Shown: piece by piece, positions 26,358-38,300 of the stretch
Layout: each line of letters begins with the position of its first letter
Numbering within the stretch: the first letter of the stretch is position 1
NCBI GenBank assembly: GCA_964035545.1
Contig: OZ037772.1
Span: forward strand, 8,204,889 to 8,268,888
Origin: Bugula neritina
Taxonomy: Eukaryota > Bryozoa > Gymnolaemata > Cheilostomatida > Bugulidae
DNA length: 64,000 nucleotides
Reading direction: 5' to 3'
Translations under genes and position numbers: made by a program
Notes under the pieces: generated by a model
The model's database searches: none
What the model was told of the DNA's origin: nothing
Seen by the model: the letters and a program-made list of their open reading frames with translations, nothing else

Positions 26358-29300
26358 GTGAGTTGAGGATAACTACCATCTGTCTTGAGGCAGTGTTATA
26401 TTGTTTTTTGAATTTTCCAAAGTTAATGGCACTGATTTTCCTGACCTATATGAATACGCATTCTTACATGTCACATTACAGCTAAAACTGAAGATGCTGT
26501 AAAAGTGTCCTCAGATATTCCAATCTGTACAGTTCTCACAAATAGAATAGAAGTTCTCCTTAAGCAGACCATAGCTGTGAACACAGTTAGAGAGTCTGGA
26601 TACAGTGTGACAGAACTGGTGGAGACCATCCAGAGACTGGCACAGAAGCTAGATGGAGGGAAAGCTTTGAAGAAAATTAGAGCTTTGATGAAAATTATAA
26701 CAAACCTTCATGCTGGACAGCGTGCTGTCCAATATGAAGCTATCAAATGGGAAGAAGAAAGTCAAACATTCCTTCATCTTCCTCAGACAGGAAGAATCAT
26801 CATAGAAAATATTAGAGAAGACGAATTGGAGACATTTTTGTCTGCCATTAGTCTGCTTCTTGACGATGTAATCGTGGCTTTCCCAACTCTAGATGTCTTT
26901 GAAGTCACTGAACAAGCTCGTGAAAAGTTGGTTTCTCCAATCAAAGCTGACAAACTGAAGGGAATTGAGGGGCTCGTTTCCGGTTTATTGCTGAACGTCA
27001 TGCAGAATAGAGAGTTCCTGTTTCAAGACTTAGTCTCAGAAGTTACACGTTTTTTACCAGAGACAGTTGTCGAAAGTCTTAACCAGATCTACAAAATGAA
27101 AGAAGACGTACTAAATAGAGATGGTCACAGGTTTACAGATCCACAACAACTGAATGAATTTACTGACAGATACACAGCTTGTGTCAAGTTCTTCGTTGAC
27201 GATTTTTACTGTTTCCCTCTTCGACCAAACCAAGAGGTCAGTTGGTTAGCTTTTCTCATTAGTTAGGATTCGAAATTGACCGCATTATATTCATGTCATA
27301 CTCTTTGCCCATCATCTTTCTAACGGTTATTTTTGGCATGTTTCAGACCAAGAAGATGCTTTTGGAGCTGAAACCTACTGCAGAAGAGTTGAGATGCACG
27401 TTGAATGTTTACGATGTGTAAGCTTAATTGCATAGATTGTGTTGGTATCTTCATTACTCACTTCATTCTTTTTGATACGTCTAAAACTCTTAGCGATATC
27501 TCTGCTAACAACACTCTTTCAGTTAATAAGTGCAAAGCCAAATATCAAATGTTGTCAGTTTTTGACCTGCAATAAAAAAAGTTTTTTTCAAGTGATTTGA
27601 TTTTGTAATTTTCTTTTGTTTGAGTTTATCACGAGTTAGGCCTTTTGGGTGTTGGAATTTGTTTTTATAGTGTGGTGTCTCATTGATGAATTTCAGGTTA
27701 ATTAAAGGCTATAAAGAAAAAGGTGCCTTTACACCGAAAGAAGTAAATTTTCTTGCGAGGTAAACAACTATAAAAGCTTTGCAGTTCTAATACTTTTAAA
27801 GTAGATTTTCTCATATAAGTCTCACAATTGACAGGTTTTACTATTTGTCGTAAACTCGAGGCTAAACTTGTTTTTAGGAAAGCAATATTCAAGGTGTCGA
27901 AAAGTTCATTTTACTCCAATTCACTTATGATATTTTTAAGCATTCTGTAGTAACTCTTTGAGTTTAAATTTTAGAATTTAATTTACCCAAAACACTGAAA
28001 CTCAATAGGTATCAGTACACAGTGCTAAATTTGTAGAGCATTCACTTTTCTTCTTTAACATGCTAAACAGTGTCAGCTGTTTCTTCATTAGAAGCCACGA
28101 CCTCAAAACCTCAGTTTTTCTTGGAAAATAAAACAGTATTTTCTCATCTGAGTCAACTAAAAAACAATTCTTTTTACAGTGAACAGCACAGTCTATGGTC
28201 GGCTGCCAACTCTCACCTTGAAAATCTGTTGAAGTTCTCCCGAGAAGATGAGATTGACAAAGAGGTTGGAGAACAGACAACTGAGGAAGGTATTACTGGT
28301 CAAGGTAAGTTAACATGGGATGTCAAGTGAGAACTCTTTGTAAGCAGACCGTTATAGCTGTTAAACTGTGAAACTGAATGGTGACACGACGTTTCGAACG
28401 TGTCAATTGAAAAATGAACGCTTGGAAAACAGACAAATCGACAATAGACTGCAGTTCAAAAGTTGAAATTTTGCAAATAAACAATTGTAAAATGAACATT
28501 TAAAAAATGAAAAAATATTTAACATAGTCTAGTCCAAAAAAAGCTGTTCAAAATTCGGCCCAATCCAAAATAGCTTATTGGCAACCGAGGAAAGTGTTAC
28601 TGTTCAAAATAAGTCGACATGTGATGTCAAGTGAGAACAGAAACTTTTTGGAAGCAGATCCATAATAGCTGTTAAGCTGGGGTAACATGAAGTGGTCTTT
28701 TTATGTGAAGCTGTATATAGTGATATGATATTTCGCAAAATGTCAACTGGAAAATGAACAATTGAAAAACTGACAGAATACCAATAAAAATAGATGACTT
28801 TAGGTAAAAGTGGGACTGATAAAAACGGCACAGGTAAAAACGGCCTGGGTAAAAATGGCACAGGTAATAATGGCACCAGTAATAAGTGCACAAATGGAAA
28901 AGTAGGAAAAAATGGCACACTGATGGTGAATTTTTCTAAAACCCAAACCCAAACGTCCAACCCTTAAACCCCAACACCAAACCAAACCCTCATCCCTATA
29001 ATCGAACCCCTAATTTCAAACACCCAACTCCATCCCAAACCCTAATATTGAAAATGTGCCATTTCTACCTACTTTGCCATTTGTGCCATTACGACCAGTG
29101 CCATTATTACCTGTGCTATTTTTACCGATGCCATTTTTACCGGACACCCCAATAAACAACTCGAAAATAGAAATTTTACAAATAAACAGTTCCAAAATAA
29201 ACATTCATGAAATTAAAATTTAGAAAAAAAAGAATCAATGATTACAATGGCCTAGGCTGGTAAAGGCTGTTCAAATCTCATTGGGTCCAAAATGGTCAAT

Positions 29301-32300
29301 TGTCAACGTGGTAAATTTTGAATTAATAAACTATTTGGTAACTAACAACACTTCCGTGGTAGGCAATTTAAAAATGACAATTGGAACACACCTATTTGGA
29401 AAAACTGACAATTGGCAAATAGAGAATTGGAAAATAGACGATTAGATAATAGACATTTGGAAAAATGACATTTGGAAAATGGCACGGCCTACTCAGCCAG
29501 GTCAAGAATAGCTTAATGAAGACTTAGGCAGTTTTAGATTAGAACTATTTGGTCGCTAACACTAGATCCGTGATAGCCTGATTTTTACAGCGTTAATATT
29601 TATTGGTAAAAATTTTAAATTATGTAAAATTATTTAATTTATTAGTTACTAGTTATTTGGTACTAGTTAATATGTACGTCCAATATATATTCTTCATTAA
29701 CTCTAAATTATTTTCTCTCTTCCTTTCGAGTTTTAACTCATACTTATATCATACTCCATCTTGTTTCCAAAATGAAATACCTATCCTTTTTAATAAATGC
29801 AGTCATCCAATGAACGATTTTACTGGCTCATATGATTTATGAATACACATTCTTGCGTGTCAAATTACAGCTAAAGCTGAAGATGCTGTAAAGGTGTCTT
29901 CAGATATTCCAATCTGTACAGTTCTCACAAGTAGAATAGAAGCTCTCCTCAAACAGACCATAGCTGTGAACACAGTGAAAGAGTCTGGATACAGTGTGAC
30001 AGAACTGGTAGAGACAACCCAGAGACTGGCACAAAAGCTAGATGGAGGGAAAGTTCTGAAAAAAATTAGAACCTTAGGCAAAATCCTAACAACCCTGCAT
30101 ACTGAACAGCATGCTGTCCAAGACCAAGCTATTGAATGGGAAGAAGAAAGTCAAACATTCCTTCATCTTCCACAGACAGGAAGAATCATCTTAGAAAATA
30201 TTGGAGAGAACAAAGTGGAAACATTGTCATCTGCCGTTAGTCTTTGCCTCGACGATGTGATCGTGGCTTTCCCAACTCTAGGCGTTTTTGAAGTCATTGA
30301 ACAAGCTCGTGACAAGTTAGTTTCTCCAATCAAAGCTGACAGACTGAAGGGAGTTGAGGGACTTGTTTCCGGTTTAGTGCTGAACATCATACAGGATAGA
30401 GAGTTCCTGTTCCAAGACTTAGTCTCAGAAGTTACCTGTTTTTCACCAGAGACAGTTGTTAAAAATCTCAACCAGATCTACGGAATGAAAGAAAACTTGC
30501 TGAACAGAGATGGTCACAGGTTTACAAATTCACAACAACTGAATGAATTTACTGACAGATACACAGCTTGTGTCAAGTTCTTTGTTGACGATTTTGACTG
30601 TTTCCCTCTTCAACCAAAGCAAGAGGTCAGTTGGTTAGCTCATCCCATCAGTTAGGATTCGAAATTGACCGCATTATATTCATGTCATACTTTTTGCCCA
30701 TCGTCTTTCTAAGGTTATTTTTGGCATGTTTCAGACCAGGAAAATGCTTTTGGAGCTGAAACCCACTGCAGAAGAGTTGAGATGCACGCTGAATGTTTAC
30801 GACGTGTAAGTTTAATTTTGTAGATTGTGTTGGTATCTTCATTGTTTACTTTAAGCTTTTGTAGTCTAAAACCTTTATCAAAATTTTCCCTAATAACACT
30901 TTTTCAAATAATAAGTTTCAAATCAAATATCAAATGTTGTCGCAATTGTTAACCTGCAATGAACAGAGTTACATGTTTCAAGTGATTTGATTTTGTCGCA
31001 TATGTTTGCTTGAGTTTATCACAAGTTATGCCTTTTTGGTGTTGATGTTTGTTTGTATAGTGTGGTGTCCCATTTATGAATTTCAGGTTAATTAAAGACT
31101 ATAAAGAAAGAGGTGCCTTTAAACCAAAAGAAGTGAATTCTCTTGCAAGGTAGACAACTATATAAGCTTTGCAGTTCCAATACTTCTCAAGTAGATTTCT
31201 TCATATAAGTACCGCAGGTGACATATTTTTCTGTTTGCTGCAAACTCAAGGCTAAATTTATAAGAAAGCTATGTGTAAGGTGTTGTAAAATTTATTTTGC
31301 TCAAATCCACTTATGACAATTCTAGGCATTTTTAGTAGTTTTTTGTGTTTAAATTTTATAACTTGCAATTCACATCAAACACTAAAACTCAGTAGGTTTT
31401 ACCACACAGTGCTACATATGCAGAGCACGTACCTTGCTTCTTGAGCATGCTCAAAGGTGTTCTGTTTCTTCATCGGAAACCACAACCTTAAAAGCTTATC
31501 AGTTTTTGCGAAATTGAAAAGTATTTATTTAAATTAAATAAAATAACACTTTTTTACAGTGAACAGCACAATCTTTGGTCTACTGCCAACTCCCATCTTG
31601 CAAATCTGTTGAAGTTCTCCCGAGAAGATGAGAGTGACAAAGAGGTTGGAGAACAGACAACTGAGGAAGGTGTTACTGGTCAAGGTAGGTTGACATGTGA
31701 TGTCAAGTGAGAACTCTTTGTAAGCAGACCGTTATAGCTGTTGAGCTGGGGTAACTCGAAGAAAATTTTTTTTATGTTAAACTGTACGATATTTTGAAAA
31801 ATGTCAATTGGAAAATGAACACTTGAAAAGCCGACAGATCACCAATAGAAATGGACAAGTTTAGGTAAAATTGACACTGGTGAAAGTGGCACAAGTAAAA
31901 ATGACACCAGTAATAAGTGCACAACTAGTAATAAGTGCACAAATAGAAAAGTAGGAAAAAAAATGGCGCACTTGTGATAGATTCTCATCCTCTACTCAAG
32001 TAACTGCGTGTGTCAGTATTATAATTACTGTTGCGTATATTTTGAATGCTGTAATTGTAGCTAAGTTGCACTAGCTTTCTAATGCCTTATTATTGTGATT
32101 AAGCTTTCAGTATAATGTAATTTTCATTAAATACGCATTTCCAGAGTTATTTTCCCTTTTTGCTATTTCATCGTTTTGCATTAATACTGATACTGGAAAT
32201 TTGTGTAGCTTTTATGAATGCCTTCAATAGGTTGTTATTATAGCTAAATTCTTGGCCTATTGAATTATTCATTCTCCTTTGTCTATTTTTCTTTTGTTAC

Positions 32301-35300
32301 TGCCAAGCTTAACTTTCTTTTGTCTGTTGGAACATTCTAGATGTGAATTCTTGTGTATAAAAGCAGGCGAGTTTCCAGTGTAGATTCAGACTACTACTGG
32401 AGCTCGCTGGTAGTAGGACCACATAAGCTGTATTTAATGCTAATAAAGTTATCTTCATTCGTATTCAGATACTTGGCTTATTCTCTCTAGAGCATGTAGG
32501 CACTAGTTGCATTCAAAACCCACAGTTTACTACATTGGTGGCAGCGGTGGGATTTTCGAATAACTAGTTGCCGAGCGGCACGCAATGGCCTCAGGGGACT
32601 CAGCCCCTGAGGCAGCAACACCACCAGCCCTCACTGTTGAGGCGCTGGTCACAGTCCTTCAGGGATTGCGAGGGCAAGGACAGGCATCACCTGGTGACAG
32701 GTATCGCCTCCAGCCCCCGAATTTCGGAGGAGAAGGAGACGTAGAGCAATTTATCAGGGAGTTCCAGGATGTGGCCACCATCGCTGAATGGCCAGTACGG
32801 GTGCGCATCCTCCAACTCCGGGCCTGTCTGACAGGCCGGGCCAAGAGCTTCGCTCTTGGGCCTGATGAAGAGCACATCATGCGGGCTCTCAGAGCCCGGT
32901 TCGGCCTAACAGCCGAAGAAGCAGCTGATCGTTTGCAGATAATGAAGAGAGACCTGAAGACTCCTCTGGAAGATCACGCTAACGAGGTAGAGCGCCTGGC
33001 TCAGGCTGCTTTCGGTCAAGCCACTGGCGACGACCGGAAGCGCCTCGTTTATAACGCGTTCTTCTGGAGCGTGAATCACCCGGACCTGCAGCGATACTGG
33101 CTGGCCGCCAAGGTCAACAGTATAGAGGAAGCGCTGGAAATGGGGAAGGCTTACTTCCAGGTGGAAGAGCCTAGGCGACCGAGCTATACAGCCCGCCAAG
33201 TGGTCGAGGAGCATGAGGAGACCACCCCACTTCCAACTCCACAGGTAGCAGCAGCTGCAACTAAATCACCCGAGCAGACGCAGCTCACCATGTTACTGGA
33301 CATGATGAAAGGCCTGCAGGCTACGGTGACGAAGTTGCAGAACGAACAGGCGGATAGGCGGGCTCCCCGTTCACGGGACAACCCTGTCCGCCCATCTCTG
33401 CTAACCTGTTGGGGGTGCGGGGCGCAAGGGCACGTGAGGAGGCACTGCCCTAGAGGCCAAGGGCCTTTAAACACCCAAGGCTCACGGTAACTTCCGCCAA
33501 CCGTGGGCCTCACGCCAATCCCATCCGGGATAGGACTCGAAGAGGAGAAGAAGAGACCTCCACAGGGTCTGCCGATACCGAGTGGCAGAGGCCACGGAGA
33601 CCTCGGAGACCGCAAGGTCTACCCGATCCTCTGGCCGTGTCACTCGAGACCCGGATGCAGCTAGAAGAAGCAGGATGGCAGGCACCTCGGAGATCTCGGA
33701 GACCGCAAGGTCTACCCGATCCTCCGGCCTGGCCACTCCAGAACCGGTTCGCGGGGTTGCCCGAGGAGGTTGTGGAGGAGGATTCAGCTTACTCGCAAGA
33801 GTACCCCAAGCTACCCTCCCGACCTCAGAAAACCCCCGTTGTCTCTAAGACGAAGAGGAGGCCCGCTGTGCGGACCCAAGTTGTGTCTCCCCCAGAGACT
33901 GACCGCTCCAGGAGCACCCAGCCGTATGGAAGCAGCTACTTCCTGCCCGGAAAGATTTCGGGTAAAGCTGCCACATTCCTACTGGATACTGGGTGCACTA
34001 CCAACCTGCTGAGTAGGCATCTCTTTGACACTCTTGGTGCACGAGAGCGGGCGAGCCTCGAGCCGTATGAAGGTGCGCATGGTACGTTGGCGGACGGATC
34101 ATGCATTCCTTTCTACGGCGTCATTTCACTACCTGGACGCGTCCGTGATCAAGCAATTCACGAGACGTTCATAGTCAGCCAGCTGAAGGAGGACGCCATC
34201 CTGGGAATGCCGTTTCTGGAGAAACACCAGTGTCACATGGATTTCCAGAAGTCAGTGGTGGTGATGGCTGGGAAGGAGCTTGTCTGCATCGAACAAGTTC
34301 GGAAGGCCCTTGGTGGGCGGAGTCCAGGTAGTGCGGGACTGCACGGTTCCGGGGAGATCCCAGGCGACTCTTCGCTGCAGAGTCAACTGCAAGGGGATCG
34401 CCGGCCTGGGGGTGGTTGAGGGAACGCACGGAGCGATCCGACTAGCAAACAGCCTGAATCGGCTAGATTGTCGGCAGGAGCTCCTCGTGCAGTGCATCAA
34501 CCCCTTCACGGAACCTGTCCGATTATCAACTGGAGCGCTGGTGGGGAAGTACCACTCCATCCAGGAAGCGGATGTGGGTCCGGCACTGGAGACAGTGGCC
34601 GACACCCAGGGGAACCCCCCTCACACCAGACGAGGAGCAGTCCCAGAGCATATGGCTGACCTATATGATGGAGCGTGTGGAAACTGTACAAGTAGTACTG
34701 AACGCCAAGTACTGGCTCAACTACTTGCAGAGTACAGTGATGTCTTCAGTCGTGGCGATGGAGACATGGGGCTGACCAAGGTCATCTCCCACAAGATACC
34801 CCTGGCAGCCGGCACCACTCCCATCAGGCAGCCTACCCGGCGTCTAGGCCCGGAGAAGGAGAAGGAGGTGAGCCGACAGGTACAGGATCTTCTCGACCGG
34901 GATCTGATTGAGCCTGCCCACGGTGCGTGGAGCTCTCCAGTAGTCCTGGTCAAGAAGAAGGATGGTAGCTGGAGATTCTGCGTGGACTACCGCAGACTCA
35001 ACAGTGTTACCATCCAGGACGCCTACCCTCTCCCACGGATAGATGAGTTTCTAGATGCCCTCGCGGGTAGCAAGTACTTCAGTACTTTGGATCTGCTTAG
35101 CGGGTACTGGCAAGTACCCCTCAGTCCTGATGCCCAGGATAAAGCAGCATTCATCACCCGCGACGGGCTCTGGAAGTAGAAAGTACTGCCATTTGGATTA
35201 ACGTCCGCTCCGGCAACTTTCCAACGGCTCATGGAGCAGGTCCTCAGTGGGTTACACTGGAAGACCCTCCTCATCTATCTGGACGACGTCATTGTCATCT

Positions 35301-38300
35301 CCCCAGACTTCTCGACCCATGTCAGTCGTCTGCGGGAGGTCTTTGACCGTCTCCGGGCAGCTGGACTGAAGCTAAAGCCCTCCAAGTGTGCACTCCTGCA
35401 GCCGGAAGTCACGTACCTTGGCCATGTGGTTGGCCGTGACGGGGTCGCTACCGACCCGGAGAAGGTACAAGCTGTGAAGGAGTGGACCGTCCCCCGTGAC
35501 CTCCCTGAGTTGCGTGCGTTCCTGGGCCTAGTAGGGTACTACCGGCAGTACATACCTGGCTTCGCAGGAGTGGCTCAGCCGTTAAATCGGCTGACCGCAA
35601 AGGGGGTCCGGTGGCAGTGGACACAGGAGGAGCAGCAGGCATTTGACCACCTCAAGCAGCGGCTAATGGAGGCGCCAATTCTGGCGTATCCTGACCCAGC
35701 CCAAGAGTACATCCTGGACACTGACGCCAGCGACCACAGCGTGGGAGCTGTCCTGTCTCAAGTTCAGGGTGGAAGTGAGGTGGTCGTAGCTTACTACAGC
35801 AAGACTCTCGCGGCCGCCGAGAAGAACTACTGCACCACTAGGAAGGAACTCCTAGCAGTAGTCAAGGCGGTCTGTATGGGAGAACGTTCCGTTTGCGAAC
35901 AGACCATGCATCACTGATATGGCTGTGTAAACGTGCAGAGCCCTTGAGCCAGGTGGCTCGTTGGCTAGAGATTCTTGCCGAGTTCTCTTACCGGATAGAA
36001 CACCGTGCTGGCCGGAAGCACGGGAACGCTGACGGCATGAGCCGCCGGCCGGTAGGAGACTGTAAGCAGTGCCTGCACATTGAGAAGCGGGACGGGGGAC
36101 CCGCTCGCCTTGACGTGGAAACAGAGTTAGGGGAGGGCGCCGTCTATCGGTGGGAGCACGGCCATCTTCGGACCGAAACCCACTCAGACGACGTCCAGGC
36201 GCTCCACGCCAACCCCACTCTGTACCAGAATGTCAAGGAGCTGTGCCGACTCCAGGAGACGCTACCCGGCGCGGTAGCGGACATTTTCCGGGCCAAGAAG
36301 GAGGGCCGACGACCTAGCGAGGAACAGCAGCGGCAGGGAGACATTGAGTTCCAACTCCTCTGTCGTCGCTGGGATGCCCTCAAGGTCAGTCCTGATGGCC
36401 TCCTGATGATAACGTTAGCAGCAGACAACCGTCAGCAAGAGAGGGACCGCGTCGTCTGTCCACGTGCCCTCCGACGGGAACTGATCTGGGACACCCATAA
36501 GCAGGCTCATTCTGGAGTCAGTCGGGTCATCAGGTGTCTGCGGCTGCGTTGGTATTGGCCCGGAATGACTCGGGACGTACGACTGCGGGTACGGCAATGC
36601 GAGGTCTGCCAAGCTAGCAAGCATGGCCGCCCCACGGAAACCACTGGTCGACGCCGGCTATACGCTGGTCGACCGTGGCAAGTAGTGGCGGTAGACCTCG
36701 TCGGGCCTATGCCGTTATCCGCCAGAGGGAACACCTGGATACTGGTGCTCACGGACCACTTTACCCGGTGGGCAGATGCTCTGGCTATTCCAGACGCAAC
36801 AGCCCCCACGGTGGCCCGGACCCTGGACCAACATGTGTTCTGTTACCTCGGTTTACCCGAGCAGATACATACGGACCAGGGTGCCCAGTTCCAGTCCCAG
36901 CTCATGGGAGACCTCTGCCGGATATGGGGGGTGAACCAGAGTCGGACCACCCCAGATCACCCGCAAGGGAACGGAGTCGTCGAGCGGAACAACAGGATGT
37001 TGGGTGACGCCCTCAGGAGCCTGCTCCTTGGTCGAGGTCAGGAAGAATGGGACGTGGTGCTGCCGCAAATCATGCGGGCTTACCGCAGCACACCACACTC
37101 CGCCACGCAGGAGACCCCAAACTTCCTGATGCTAGGCCGAGAGACGCGGGTTCCGGAACACCTGACATACCATGTTCCTGCCCCCGAGTCACCGGTACAC
37201 GAATATGTGGAGGGTCTGATAGACATCATGGGCAAAGCTCATGATGCACTGCGTACCAAGCAGTGGCAGACCCGCACAGAGGACTTGGAAGAGCCCCCGT
37301 TGTACCAAGTGGGAGACTGGGTCTGGATGGTGAGCTACCGTAGGCGACGCGGACAGTCGGCTAAACTTCAGCCCAAGTTCGTCGGTCCCTACTGTGTAGT
37401 GGAGGTGCTCCCCAACCACACATACCGTGTGGAGCGCTCTGGACAGGTCTCGGTCCAGAGCGAGCAGCGCCTGAAGCCTTACCATGCCAGCCCAGACGCA
37501 GTGGGTGAGGCTCCACCCCTCCTGGAGCCCCACCGCCAGCCCAACCGTCGAGGACGGGCCACCCAGCCCCGAGAGGTGGAAATTGTGGTTCCCAGAGAGT
37601 CGGACCAGGAGCAGGCCGCCTTGATAGAGCAGCTGGAGCGACAGCAGAGAGAAGAGCGGGAACAGGAACAGCGGCAAGCCCTAGGACCACCACCCTCCCT
37701 GGGGGAGGACACCCCCACCCCCGTGTTGGGTGAAGGCGGGGACCCCCCTACTAGGGTAGCCCAGGAGCCACCAACACCACAGGTGCCTGTTCCAATTGAG
37801 AGGAGCCAGCGGTCAAGAAGACCCCCCAGGTATCTGGCAGACTATGCTGTAGGGCACCTGGAGTGGCCCCCTCATGAAGACAACCCACCCAGTACGGACG
37901 ACCACCCCATCTTGGCTGGAAATTCCCTCCATCACCCCGGAGAATTCCACCAAGAAGAAGATTTCACACAGCTAGCACGTGAGTTACAGCTCAAGTTGAA
38001 TTCTAATCCTGATACCCCTAAGTATAATTTAAACACTGTTATTCAGACACTAGCATCAGCTATGGGAATTACCTCGCCAGATACCCAAACAGAGGAGCGT
38101 AAGGATACCGAGGAGGCCAGTCGATCCGACTCCCCTCCCCCACCAGCTCCTGTTTTGGCTCCCGCAGCCAGCAGTACAACACCCCCTCTTCCGAGGTGTG
38201 TTCCGCCAGCGTTAGTGGCCCTGACCCCGAACCGGTTGAGCTCCAGCTCACAGCTGGGGAGGAGCAGGGCAATCTATACGGCGACCACCTCGCAGGCAGA

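Noticed and set aside
26783-27001. Minus-strand frames within the large module exons, recurring in all four copies
   Set aside because: Antisense shadows of conserved coding exons; recurrence follows from the duplication.
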